From Clostridia bacterium (GTDB taxonomy: Bacteria > Bacillota > Clostridia > Christensenellales > Borkfalkiaceae): a stretch of 10,117 bases of DNA. The position numbers and the translations under genes are program-made. The stretch lies in the NCBI GenBank assembly GCA_900767815.1, contig CAAGAM010000056.1, positions 1 through 10,117 on the forward strand, read 5' to 3'. Within the stretch, counting starts at the first letter, position 1. Each line of letters starts with the position of its first letter. Below the pieces are notes generated by a model, which saw only the letters and a list, made by a program, of their open reading frames with translations, ran no database searches and had not been told where the DNA came from. This document shows positions 1 to 6,753 of the stretch, in pieces.

Positions 1-165
1 GATTTGATTGATTTCTATGTTCTTCCGCATTATCTTACAGCACCATTTAAGAAAGTTACCGAGAAAATAATGACTGAGTTTTCGGATTTAAATCTATGCC
101 CAATTAACAACCGTCAGGGAATTGTAATTGATGGTGAAGGTTCAAAGGTTATTTGCAAAGACTAA
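1..165 (+). CDS. Peptidase E-like (S51) / class I glutamine amidotransferase-like protein, C-terminal fragment
   Basis: The reading frame is open from base 1 to a TAA at 163-165 and gives the last 54 residues of a protein that starts outside the window. The fragment contains DFYVLPHYLTAPF followed about 20 residues later by LNLCPINNRQGIVIDG. I recognise this pairing from the C-terminal end of bacterial peptidase E-like proteins (MEROPS S51, often annotated as type 1 glutamine amidotransferase-like). Family members are cytoplasmic Ser-dependent dipeptidases or relatives, but the catalytic Ser and His regions lie upstream of the window, so activity cannot be judged. The gene is followed by a terminator hairpin at 269-296, so it appears to end its transcription unit. 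Family assignment rests on recall of the C-terminal motif only. Confidence 0.7.
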   Translation, partial: DLIDFYVLPHYLTAPFKKVTEKIMTEFSDLNLCPINNRQGIVIDGEGSKVICKD

Positions 166-268
166 TTTGAAAATTCCGATTTTTAGAGATGAAAAAGATT
201 GAAATTGTCCGACACACTCTCAAAAATCGCCCGAAAAACGAGATTTTGTCGTACACACGCATACGTAA

Positions 269-307
269 CGGTCTATAAGTCTTTTCTTATAGACCGATAT
301 TTTTCAT
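269..307 (+). terminator. Rho-independent terminator after the peptidase E-like gene
   Basis: An 11-bp perfect stem (CGGTCTATAAG at 269-279 and its complement at 286-296) closes a 6-base loop and is followed by a T-rich run (ATATTTTTCATTTT). The stem is A/T-rich at its tip, so termination may be moderate. It separates the upstream gene from the promoter at 309-336. The stretch 166-268 between the stop codon and this hairpin holds no gene I can support; it contains a loose inverted repeat (AAAATC/GATTTT near 215-246). Confidence 0.6.
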
Positions 308-308
308 T

Positions 309-336
309 TTGTAATTGCTAAAGAACGTGTTATAAT
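309..336 (+). promoter_or_regulatory. Sigma-A type promoter for the NERD gene
   Basis: TTGTAA (309-314) and a perfect TATAAT (331-336) are separated by 16 bases. A TG one base before the -10 box makes it an extended -10 promoter. Transcription would start near 343 and leave about an 80-base leader before the ribosome binding site at 409-413. No other gene lies between. Confidence 0.6.
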
Positions 337-420
337 ATATTAGTAATAATTAGGCAAATCGATTTTGAGAAGGCATTACATAATAGAAGAGTTTTTTGTA
401 ATGTATGCGGAGGAAATTTG

Positions 421-1275
421 ATGGTGTTAAATAGCTTTTTTCATAAAATCAAAACAGGTTTTGCTCGCTTAGGGGGAACGTCTATTCCGGACGTATCATC
501 GACAAAACGATATGGAGATAACGGAGAAGAATATTTTTTAGACGAACTGACAAGAGCATTGCCGCTTTCTCGGATAAAGAGAAATATTATCATAAACACG
601 CCGGACGGCAACGCCGAGATTGATTGTTTGGTATTGTGTCGGGATAAGTTGTTTGCAATAGAAGTAAAACGATGGAAAGGACACTTGACGGAAACGGATA
701 ATGGTTTTATACAAGAAAAAACCGATCGGTGGACGGGTGAAATTCATAGTAAGTATCAAAAATCCCCGTTTAAACAATTGAATCGCGCCATTTACCTGTT
801 GAGAAAAGAAATATCGGGTAATGTATGGATAAATTCCGTTATTTATTTTGAAGATAACGAATTTGAAGGAATTACTACTGATAGTGAGAATACATGGTTT
901 AATAACATCAATGACTTGGTAGACTACATAAAGAACGACGGTGAAATCACTTACGGAAATAACGAAGCGAAGGATTTTTTCGATAAATGTGTTTCATCGG
1001 ATTATTTATATGCAAGAAGTTGGGATAAATCCTTACATTGTATTATAACACCCGAATCATTGAATATCCAAACCGAGCAAGGACTTGTTACTCGAAAAAA
1101 CATATCGCAGATAAATATCATCCATCATTTTTCCTATGATGAGCTGAATATTACAATGAACGACGGAACTCATCGGTGTGCCGTCATTGAAAACGGCAAA
1201 ATAACCGTAAACGATAACGGAAAGTTTGCCAATTATTCATTGTGCAAGTTGGACTATATTGAAATCGGTAGATAG
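421..1275 (+). CDS. Stand-alone NERD-domain protein (predicted nuclease fold)
   Basis: The 284-residue protein carries a NERD (nuclease-related) domain at about residues 30-125. Visible hallmarks are GEEYF (35-39), the acidic EID at 66-68, the EVK triad residues E81 and K83 followed by RWKG (84-87), and a downstream conserved Gln (Q119 in SPFKQLNRA). Together these fit the PD-(D/E)XK-like active-site arrangement expected for NERD proteins. No helicase, kinase, zinc-ribbon or transmembrane segment is visible. The C-terminal third (about 185-284) is rich in short alternating beta-like stretches and I do not recognise it. ATG at 421 is chosen over the in-frame TTG at 418 because GGAGG (409-413) is 7 bases from ATG but only 4 from TTG. 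The gene has its own extended -10 promoter and ends 53 bases before a strong palindrome. A role in DNA processing or defence is inference. Confidence 0.85.
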   Translation: MVLNSFFHKIKTGFARLGGTSIPDVSSTKRYGDNGEEYFLDELTRALPLSRIKRNIIINTPDGNAEIDCLVLCRDKLFAIEVKRWKGHLTETDNGFIQEKTDRWTGEIHSKYQKSPFKQLNRAIYLLRKEISGNVWINSVIYFEDNEFEGITTDSENTWFNNINDLVDYIKNDGEITYGNNEAKDFFDKCVSSDYLYARSWDKSLHCIITPESLNIQTEQGLVTRKNISQINIIHHFSYDELNITMNDGTHRCAVIENGKITVNDNGKFANYSLCKLDYIEIGR

Positions 1276-1328
1276 AACAATATTTACTAAGTGCAGACTT
1301 CTGTAACTGTTGATGGTTGTTGTTTACT

Positions 1329-1399
1329 TGTCGCCAAGAAGGGTATATGCCAAAACGCCGTAAATAACGGCGTTTTGGCATATACCCTTCTTGGCGACA
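1329..1399. repeat. Perfect 33-bp inverted repeat (palindromic hairpin), probable bidirectional terminator
   Basis: Bases 1329-1361 are the exact reverse complement of 1367-1399, with only a 5-base loop (AAATA). The innermost part, AAAACGCCGT/ACGGCGTTTT, resembles an ordinary bidirectional intrinsic terminator; the outer part adds GGTATATGCC and CGCCAAGAAGG arms. It lies between two convergent genes: 53 bases after the NERD stop and about 177 bases after the ABC transporter stop on the other strand, so it could terminate both. The right arm reads in frame into the Sel1-repeat relic, which suggests that the left arm may be an inverted copy of the right. It could alternatively be a small mobile palindromic element. 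Confidence 0.85.
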
Positions 1400-1576
1400 C
1401 CCGGGGCTACCGCTCTCAATATAAAAAGGCGTTCGACACGTTTATGCGGAAGGCGCAAACAAAGGCGAGACGGAGTGTTTTGCCCGTCTCGGACTTTGTT
1501 GCTTACAAGGCAAGGGAGCTGAAGAAAACAAAAAAGAAGCCGTAGATAGCAAGGTTGCTTCGGACAAAGACTATAA
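1378..1576 (+). pseudogene. Sel1-repeat protein relic, frameshifted
   Basis: Two different reading frames together give a recognisable Sel1-like (TPR-related) repeat pair. In frame 1, AYTLLGD is followed by RSQYKKAFDTF (about 1378-1445). From about 1440 frame 3 continues with YAEGANKGETECFARLGL, then CLQGKGAEENKKEAV, which matches the Sel1 pattern of Ala/Gly positions, the LG-x-C-Y-x-x-G-x-G core and the KKEAV end. A change of frame near 1438-1440 is therefore needed to restore the protein. There is no start codon or ribosome binding site in register, and the relic runs into the end of the convergent ABC gene. Sel1 proteins are usually scaffolds or secreted interaction proteins; this copy is dead. 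The 84-residue single-frame reading across the palindrome is not a real gene. Confidence 0.6.
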
Positions 1577-4132
1577 TTATTCCGAGCGGAGGGCTATTAC
1601 GGGGTCCTTTTTGCTGGCGAGGCGCGAAGGAATAAGCCCTGCAATAAGCGTTAAAAGCATTGAAATAGCTATGAGAATGAGTCCGCCTTGCCACGGAAGC
1701 GCGGCTACGTTTTTAATGCCCGCGAGCGAGTGGATCAGAAGACTTATCGGTATGTCAAAAAGAGCGGTTACGCCTATTCCGATAATGCCCGCCGTGAAGC
1801 CGATAATCAGCGTTTCGGCGTTGAACACTCTTGAAACGTCGCGTTTCGATGCTCCCAAAGCCCTTAAAACGCCTATTTCTTTTATTCTTTCAAGAACGGA
1901 GATATAGGTTATTATTCCTATCATTATGGACGAAACTATGAGCGAAACGGACACGAATCCGATAAGAACGTATGACACGGCGTTGATTATGGTCGTTACG
2001 GAGGAGAGCATTACGCCGATATAATCGGTGTATTGAATCTGCTGTTCGTCGTCTGAGGAAGCGTTGTATGTTTTTATAAGCTCCTCGACGTAATCTTTAT
2101 TTTCGAACGAGGAAGCGTAAATACTTATGCTTGCGGGATTGTCCTTGTCGGCATAGCCAACTTTTTTGAGAATGTTTTCGTAAGTTCCCGAAAGAAATAC
2201 CGCGCCGTCCAACGCGCTGTGAGTTTTGTCCGCAAGCTGTTTTTTAACTACGCCCGCGTTTTCCATATCCCGCATCAAGGCTTCGGTTAAACCGTAACCG
2301 TAAGCGAGGCTGCCTTGTATCGACGTTGCCGAAGCGCCTTGTTTCGGACGGATAACCCCCGCAATTTTTACCGTTCTTCCGTTTTCTTTTGCCGATTTTT
2401 CAAGCGCGGCTTCGTCGGTTGTCTGTTTGAAATAACCGTTCGATTGTTCTTCGTAAGTAAAGGGAGTTGTTAAAAACGTGTAAGTAAGCCCTACGAAGTC
2501 CTTTGTCGTGTAGGTTTTTTCGTTTTTATCCGGTTCGGGAACAACGGGCGAGCCGTCCTCGTTGAATGTGAATTGTTTTCTTAAACCGAGAGCCGTTAAG
2601 ACGTAATCGGGAATTTCGTTGTACGAGTTAACGACGAGCAGAACTTCGTTTTCGCTCCCGAAGTTTATCCAGTTTCCGTCGATGAGGTCGTATTGGTTTC
2701 TGATAAGCTCCTCACTGTTTATCATTTCCGACCATATCGGGAAGTATAAATCGGCAATTTCGGTCGTTGCGAACGGATTTGACGTCGCGTTTCCGAAAAC
2801 TTCGACCATGGCTTCGATAGGGCTTTTCAACCTCGTAAAGTCCTTGCCCGTTACCGCGTCTTTGCCGTAAACGGTGAAACTTACGTCGTATGTATACTGA
2901 ACGGCGGTTATTTTGCTCTTGTCGTATTCGCCTTTGTCGAGATAATCTTTAAAGCTCCGGACGTCGTTTTCCCTGTTGTCTTTGACGAATTGATTAAATA
3001 AATCGGTTATCGATTCGTTTACCGTAATTTTATCCGTAGACGGATATCTTTCGCCTTTATCGTCTTTTTTGCCGTCTCCCGTCATTCCTTTCATTACCGA
3101 AGAGTAATCGGCATGTTGGCGCGTTATCGTGACGGGGTAGTTGGAAAGCGCGTCGCGCTGAACGTCGTCGATATAATTCTGAAATCCGTTAGACAGCGAA
3201 AGAACGAGCGCGATGCCTATAATTCCGATGCTTCCCGCAAAGGAAACGAGGATCGTTCTCGCTTTTTTGGTAAGCATGTTTTTAAAGCTTAAACTAAGCG
3301 CGGTGAAGAAACTCATCGAGGTTTTCGGCTTTTTGCCGTCATTTGCCTCCGGGCTTTTCTTATTTGTTCTTTTTTCGGTTTTTTTAGCGCGTTTTTTGTC
3401 CGTGTTTTCGTTATACGTCGGAAGCGCAGCTCTTTCGGCGGCGGCTTCTTCTTCGGTCACCGGCATACTGTCGGAAACGAGTTCGCCGTCTAAAAGACGA
3501 ATGATTCTCGACGAATATCTTTCGGCAAGCTCCGGGTTGTGCGTAACCATAACGATAAGCCTTTCCGAGGAAATTTCCTTCAGCAGCTCCATTATCTGAA
3601 CGCTCGTTTTAGAATCGAGCGCGCCCGTCGGCTCGTCGGCGAGGATAATTTCGGGGTCGTTGACGATGGCGCGGGCAATTGCCACTCTTTGCATCTGTCC
3701 GCCCGAAAGTTGGTTGGGGCGGACGTTGAGTTTATTGCCGAGCCCCACCTTTTCGAGAGCTTTTTTCGCTCGTTCGCGCCGCTTTTCCGCGGGGATTCCC
3801 GCAAGGGTCAGGGCAAGCTCAACGTTTTCTATAACCGTCTGATGGGGAATGAGGTTATAGCTCTGAAATACGAAACCTATCGAATGATTACGATAAACGT
3901 CCCAGTCCTTATCGGTATAAAGCTTCGTGCTTTTGCCTTTGATGACGAGATCGCCCGAAGTGTAGCGGTCAAGCCCGCCGATAATGTTCAAAAGCGTGGT
4001 TTTTCCGCAACCCGAAGGACCGAGAACGGAAACGAACTCGCTTTTTCTGAACGTAACGTCTATGCCTTTCAATGCCTTTACCGTTTCGTCCTGAGTGTAA
4101 TATTCTTTAACAATTCCGTGAAGTTCCAGCAT
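1577..4132 (-). CDS. ABC transporter, fused ATP-binding and FtsX/MacB-type permease
   Basis: This 851-residue protein combines an ATPase and a permease. The N-terminal ATPase (about 1-220) has Walker A GPSGCGKTT (38-46), Q-loop Q90, signature LSGGQ (142-146), Walker B IILADE (162-167) and the H-loop His198, all intact. A Lys/Glu-rich linker (about 222-272) joins it to the permease: TM1 at about 293-315, a large extracytoplasmic domain of about 400 residues, then three helices near 720-745, 774-799 and 815-837. The LGASKRDVSRVF segment after the second helix is typical of FtsX-family permeases. This is the MacB/LolCDE-like mechanotransmission type, so export or sensing of peptides, lipids or drugs at the membrane surface is likely; the substrate is unknown. 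The start is preceded by a modest GGGGA site. It is divergent from the two-component genes, which are its probable regulators. Confidence 0.92.
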   Translation of the reverse strand: MLELHGIVKEYYTQDETVKALKGIDVTFRKSEFVSVLGPSGCGKTTLLNIIGGLDRYTSGDLVIKGKSTKLYTDKDWDVYRNHSIGFVFQSYNLIPHQTVIENVELALTLAGIPAEKRRERAKKALEKVGLGNKLNVRPNQLSGGQMQRVAIARAIVNDPEIILADEPTGALDSKTSVQIMELLKEISSERLIVMVTHNPELAERYSSRIIRLLDGELVSDSMPVTEEEAAAERAALPTYNENTDKKRAKKTEKRTNKKSPEANDGKKPKTSMSFFTALSLSFKNMLTKKARTILVSFAGSIGIIGIALVLSLSNGFQNYIDDVQRDALSNYPVTITRQHADYSSVMKGMTGDGKKDDKGERYPSTDKITVNESITDLFNQFVKDNRENDVRSFKDYLDKGEYDKSKITAVQYTYDVSFTVYGKDAVTGKDFTRLKSPIEAMVEVFGNATSNPFATTEIADLYFPIWSEMINSEELIRNQYDLIDGNWINFGSENEVLLVVNSYNEIPDYVLTALGLRKQFTFNEDGSPVVPEPDKNEKTYTTKDFVGLTYTFLTTPFTYEEQSNGYFKQTTDEAALEKSAKENGRTVKIAGVIRPKQGASATSIQGSLAYGYGLTEALMRDMENAGVVKKQLADKTHSALDGAVFLSGTYENILKKVGYADKDNPASISIYASSFENKDYVEELIKTYNASSDDEQQIQYTDYIGVMLSSVTTIINAVSYVLIGFVSVSLIVSSIMIGIITYISVLERIKEIGVLRALGASKRDVSRVFNAETLIIGFTAGIIGIGVTALFDIPISLLIHSLAGIKNVAALPWQGGLILIAISMLLTLIAGLIPSRLASKKDPVIALRSE

Positions 4133-4204
4133 AAAAATAATCCCCGAATCTTTTCATGGGTAGAGTTTATCATGAAAAAATATAATAGTAAATCAAAACC
4201 CGAG

Positions 4205-4227
4205 CCTGACGAGGTATTTTATTCAGG
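4205..4227. promoter_or_regulatory. Candidate operator in the divergent intergenic region
   Basis: CCTGA (4205-4209) and TCAGG (4223-4227) form an inverted repeat with 13 bases between them, in the 202-base gap between the divergent ABC transporter and response regulator starts. OmpR-family regulators often bind repeats in such positions. The arms are short and could be chance. No convincing -35/-10 pair for the minus-strand transporter is visible here. Confidence 0.25.
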
Positions 4228-4262
4228 TTTCATCGATTTAATTTTCTTTTCACAAAAACGCT

Positions 4263-4290
4263 TTTGTTTTTTTGCCGTTTGTGCTACAAT
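4263..4290 (+). promoter_or_regulatory. Extended -10 promoter for the two-component operon
   Basis: TACAAT at 4285-4290 is preceded by TGC, giving the extended -10 form TGnTACAAT. The -35 region (T-rich, TTTGTT at 4263-4268, 16-base spacing) is weak, as is common for extended -10 promoters. The gene start follows 44 bases later behind a very strong ribosome binding site (GGAGGAGGGG, 4321-4330). Confidence 0.5.
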
Positions 4291-4334
4291 ATACTCAGTT
4301 TATTTCGGAAAGTTGAATCCGGAGGAGGGGTAAA

Positions 4335-5009
4335 ATGTTTTCGGTTCTTGTCGTCGAGGACGACGTTCCTGCCAATAAATTGATGACGATCGTCCTGAAA
4401 AACGGCGGTTATAAACCGATCGCCGCTTTTTCGTCGTCCGAAGCGGTGAGGTTGTTCGAATCCGAAAAGCCCGACCTCGTCCTTGCGGACGTAATGCTTC
4501 CGGACGTCAGCGGCTTCCGCCTTACGGAAACAATCCGTCGTTTCGACCCGGACGTACCTATAATAATCGTTACCGCAAAACAGTCTCCGTCGGATAAACA
4601 TTACGGGTTTATGGTCGGCGCGGACGACTATATGACAAAGCCCGTAGACGAGGAAGAATTGCTTTTAAGAATCAAAGCTTTGCTCAGAAGATGTAAGTCT
4701 CCGTCGGAGCAAAAACTGCGGTTTAACGACTTATCGCTGGACTTTTCAAAGATGATGGCAACCGTCGGCGGCGCCCCCGTAGACCTTACGCAGAAGGAAT
4801 TTCTGCTTCTTTTCAAGCTCCTTTCGCAGGTGGGGAAGATATTCACGAGAAACGAACTCATGGAGGAAATCTGGGGTACGACGGAGAAGGACGACCACAC
4901 CTTAAACGTCCATATCAACCGTATCAGAGAGAAACTCGGCGGAGTGAAATCGATCGAGATAAAGTCGATAAGAGGTCTCGGGTATAAGGCGGTGAAAGTC
5001 GATGTCTAA
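4335..5009 (+). CDS. OmpR/PhoB-family response regulator
   Basis: The 224-residue cytoplasmic regulator has a receiver domain (about 1-118) with the acidic pair E8/D9/D10, phospho-acceptor D52 in LVLADVMLP, switch residue T80 in IIVTAK and the conserved K102 in TKP. A winged-helix DNA-binding domain follows (about 125-224), recognisable from LTQKEFLLLFKLL, the HTLNVHINRIREKL recognition helix and the SIRGLGYK hairpin. All phosphorylation residues are present, so it should be functional. The ATG follows a GGAGGAGGGG site by 4 bases. Its last 8 bases overlap the kinase gene, a sign of translational coupling. The adjacent divergent ABC transporter is the likely target. Confidence 0.95.
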   Translation: MFSVLVVEDDVPANKLMTIVLKNGGYKPIAAFSSSEAVRLFESEKPDLVLADVMLPDVSGFRLTETIRRFDPDVPIIIVTAKQSPSDKHYGFMVGADDYMTKPVDEEELLLRIKALLRRCKSPSEQKLRFNDLSLDFSKMMATVGGAPVDLTQKEFLLLFKLLSQVGKIFTRNELMEEIWGTTEKDDHTLNVHINRIREKLGGVKSIEIKSIRGLGYKAVKVDV

Positions 5010-6030
5010 AAAGTTTAAGGGCGAGTATTCCGAATTGATTTTTTCGTCTCTCGCATGCGGAGCGGCGTGCCTTTTCGGGTATTTGTTCTGTCTTATTCTC
5101 GTAAAGGCGGGGGCTATAGAATTTCATATGCCCTTCGGCTTGCTTTTTCTGCTGTTTCTGTTTGTCTGCGTGTTTGCGATATGCTTCACGTTTTTCTATA
5201 TCAGATTTAAAAAACGCCGCAAAAACCTCGAGGATATTTACGCCGCTGTTGAAAAAATCAATTCGGGAGATTATGAGGTATACCTTGACGGAATCACGGG
5301 GGAATACAGAAGGGCGGCGGACGCCTTAGAAGCAGTGGCACTCGCGCTTAAACGGTCGGAGGAGACGAAAAACGATTTCATCAACGACTTTTCTCACGAA
5401 TTAAAGACTCCTATCGTCTCGATAAGGGGTTTTGCGAAGCTTATCGCCAAAGGACAGCTTACGAAGGAAGAGGAGAAGGAATATCTTTCGGTAATCGTTT
5501 CCGAATCGGACAGGCTCATCGACCTCACCGCGGGAACTCTGATGCTCGACAGACTTGCGAACAACAGGCTTGACGTCGTGTATGCGGAATTCGATTTATC
5601 CGAAACGCTCCGCAAATGCGTTCTTGTGCTTCAATCGGCATGGGAAAAGAAAAATATAGACGTGGACGTCGATATTCCCGATTGTCGCATTAACTCCAAC
5701 GAAGAGCTGTTAAGTCAATTGTTTATAAATATTCTGGATAACGCCGTTAAATTCACGCCCGAGGGCGGAACGGTTAAGGTGAAGCTCGAGGAAAGCGGCA
5801 AAGAAGCGACGGTAACCATAAAAGACAGCGGAATCGGCATGGACGACGAAACCAGGCGCAGAATGTACGATAAATATTTCCGCGCGGAAAAATCGCGCAC
5901 GACGCACGGCAACGGGTTAGGGCTTGCCACGGTGAAGAGAATAGCCGAACTTTTAGAGCTTAAAATAGAAGTTTCGTCGGCTCCGCAAAAAGGCACGACT
6001 TTCGATATTACGATAAAAAAGAAAAAGTGA
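5002..6030 (+). CDS. Sensor histidine kinase, intramembrane-sensing type
   Basis: The 342-residue protein has two N-terminal transmembrane helices (about 12-34 and 43-68) joined by a loop of only about 8-10 residues, so there is no extracellular sensor domain. A HAMP-like linker (about 69-120) leads to the HisKA domain with the phospho-acceptor H132 in DFSHELKTP. The HATPase domain shows the N box (N243-N247, NILDN), G1 box DSGIGM (275-280), the F box region KYFRAEKS and G2 box GNGLGLA (303-309). Short-loop kinases of this kind often pair with an ABC transporter that does the sensing (the BceS/BceAB model), which fits the divergent transporter here. That partnership is inferred from position, and this transporter is a fused MacB-like protein rather than a BceAB pair. 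No terminator follows before the next reading frame. Confidence 0.95.
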   Translation: MSKKFKGEYSELIFSSLACGAACLFGYLFCLILVKAGAIEFHMPFGLLFLLFLFVCVFAICFTFFYIRFKKRRKNLEDIYAAVEKINSGDYEVYLDGITGEYRRAADALEAVALALKRSEETKNDFINDFSHELKTPIVSIRGFAKLIAKGQLTKEEEKEYLSVIVSESDRLIDLTAGTLMLDRLANNRLDVVYAEFDLSETLRKCVLVLQSAWEKKNIDVDVDIPDCRINSNEELLSQLFINILDNAVKFTPEGGTVKVKLEESGKEATVTIKDSGIGMDDETRRRMYDKYFRAEKSRTTHGNGLGLATVKRIAELLELKIEVSSAPQKGTTFDITIKKKK

Positions 6031-6112
6031 GGGAATTTATGAGCGAGGAAAATGCTTTATCGAGTATATATCAGCCGAAAATGCTTGGTGTCCTATCGAA
6101 GCCGACGGTTAT

Positions 6113-6652
6113 ATGCACATAAACTGCTTTTGGGTTTCGGGTTCGTTCAAAGGACACGGTTATGCTAACGATTTGTTGAACGCTTGTATTGCCGATGCAA
6201 AAGCACAAGGCAAGCGTGGAATTACCGTTATATCTTCCCCGAAAAAAATGCCGTTTTTATCAGACCCGAAATATCTTGCGTATAAAGGTTTCAAAGTGGC
6301 AGATAAAGCCGAGCCGTTTTTTACTTTATTGTATTTGCTTTTTGACGATAATGCGCCCATTCCGAAAATCAAGAAACAAGCAAAACAGCCGCACATAGAT
6401 AAACAAGGTTTCGTCGTGTATTATACGCACGGTTGCCCGTTTACGGCAAAATACGTTCCAATAGTCGAGCAAGTTGCGAAAGAAAAAGGCATATCGTTTG
6501 AAAGCGTTTTGTTAGACAGCAAGGAAAAGGCACAAAACGCACCTTGCGTTTGGACGAATTACGCTGTATTTTATAACGGTAAATATGTGTCAAACGAAGT
6601 TCTTAACGAGAAAAAGTTTCTTGAACTTGTTGATCGTTACGATAAACAGTAA
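6113..6652 (+). CDS. GNAT acetyltransferase with YoaP-type C-terminal domain, 5'-truncated remnant
   Basis: The frame encodes the latter part of a GNAT N-acetyltransferase fused to a YoaP-like domain. GNAT features are INCFWVSGSFKGHGYAN, with the acetyl-CoA binding loop KGHGYA (13-18 from ATG 6113), and the following helix. The C-terminal part (about 99-179) has GFVVYYTHGCPFTAKYVP, the thioredoxin-like YoaP signature with Cys108. Homology clearly continues upstream of this ATG: the same frame back to about 6041 reads ERGKCFIEYISAENAWCPIE, the expected preceding strands. There is no start codon in that stretch, the frame is closed by a stop at 6014, and roughly the first 50-60 family residues are absent. 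ATG 6113 has no ribosome binding site. It is probably a pseudogene created by a deletion ending just behind the kinase gene. Confidence 0.75.
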   Translation: MHINCFWVSGSFKGHGYANDLLNACIADAKAQGKRGITVISSPKKMPFLSDPKYLAYKGFKVADKAEPFFTLLYLLFDDNAPIPKIKKQAKQPHIDKQGFVVYYTHGCPFTAKYVPIVEQVAKEKGISFESVLLDSKEKAQNAPCVWTNYAVFYNGKYVSNEVLNEKKFLELVDRYDKQ

Positions 6653-6696
6653 TTTTATTAAGAGTTTGTATAAAATGAAGCTCTGCATTGTATTAG

Positions 6697-6753
6697 CCGG
6701 AATAGTCTTAACAAAATAAAATTATAAGGAGATTATTAAAATGGCTATTCCGG
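6697..6753 (+). promoter_or_regulatory. Possible start-codon-sequestering leader hairpin of the acetyltransferase gene
   Basis: CCGGAATAGTC (6697-6707) can pair with GGCTATTCCGG (6743-6753), an 11-bp stem with one G-U pair. The right arm contains the G of the ATG at 6741 and the first codons. The ribosome binding site AAGGAG (6726-6731) lies in the 35-base loop. A 14-codon reading frame (6675-6719, product starting MKLCIVLAG) covers the whole left arm, the geometry seen in translational attenuators of antibiotic-resistance genes. That small frame has only a weak AAGAG site, and a TATAAA at 6669-6674 could instead be a -10 box, which would remove it from the message. Regulation is inference. 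Confidence 0.3.

Noticed and set aside
189..278. 29-codon frame MKKIEIVRHT...
   Set aside because: There is no ribosome binding site, it ends inside the terminator hairpin, and the product is not recognisable.
1329..1399. Integron attC site or transposon terminal repeats
   Set aside because: It lacks the GTTRRRY/RYYYAAC core sites and the imperfect pairing of attC, and the 5-base loop leaves no room for element content.
1291..1545. 84-residue open frame across the palindrome
   Set aside because: It has no ribosome binding site at its start, reads through both arms of a hairpin, and its second half is the wrong frame of a Sel1 repeat.
3539..4333. 264-residue plus-strand open frame opposite the ABC transporter
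   Set aside because: It is antisense to the conserved ATPase domain, shows no motif, and codon pattern follows the minus-strand gene.
6039..6122. 27-codon frame with a good ribosome binding site behind the kinase
   Set aside because: It is the wrong frame of the GNAT remnant; likely a leftover start signal at a deletion junction, not a gene.
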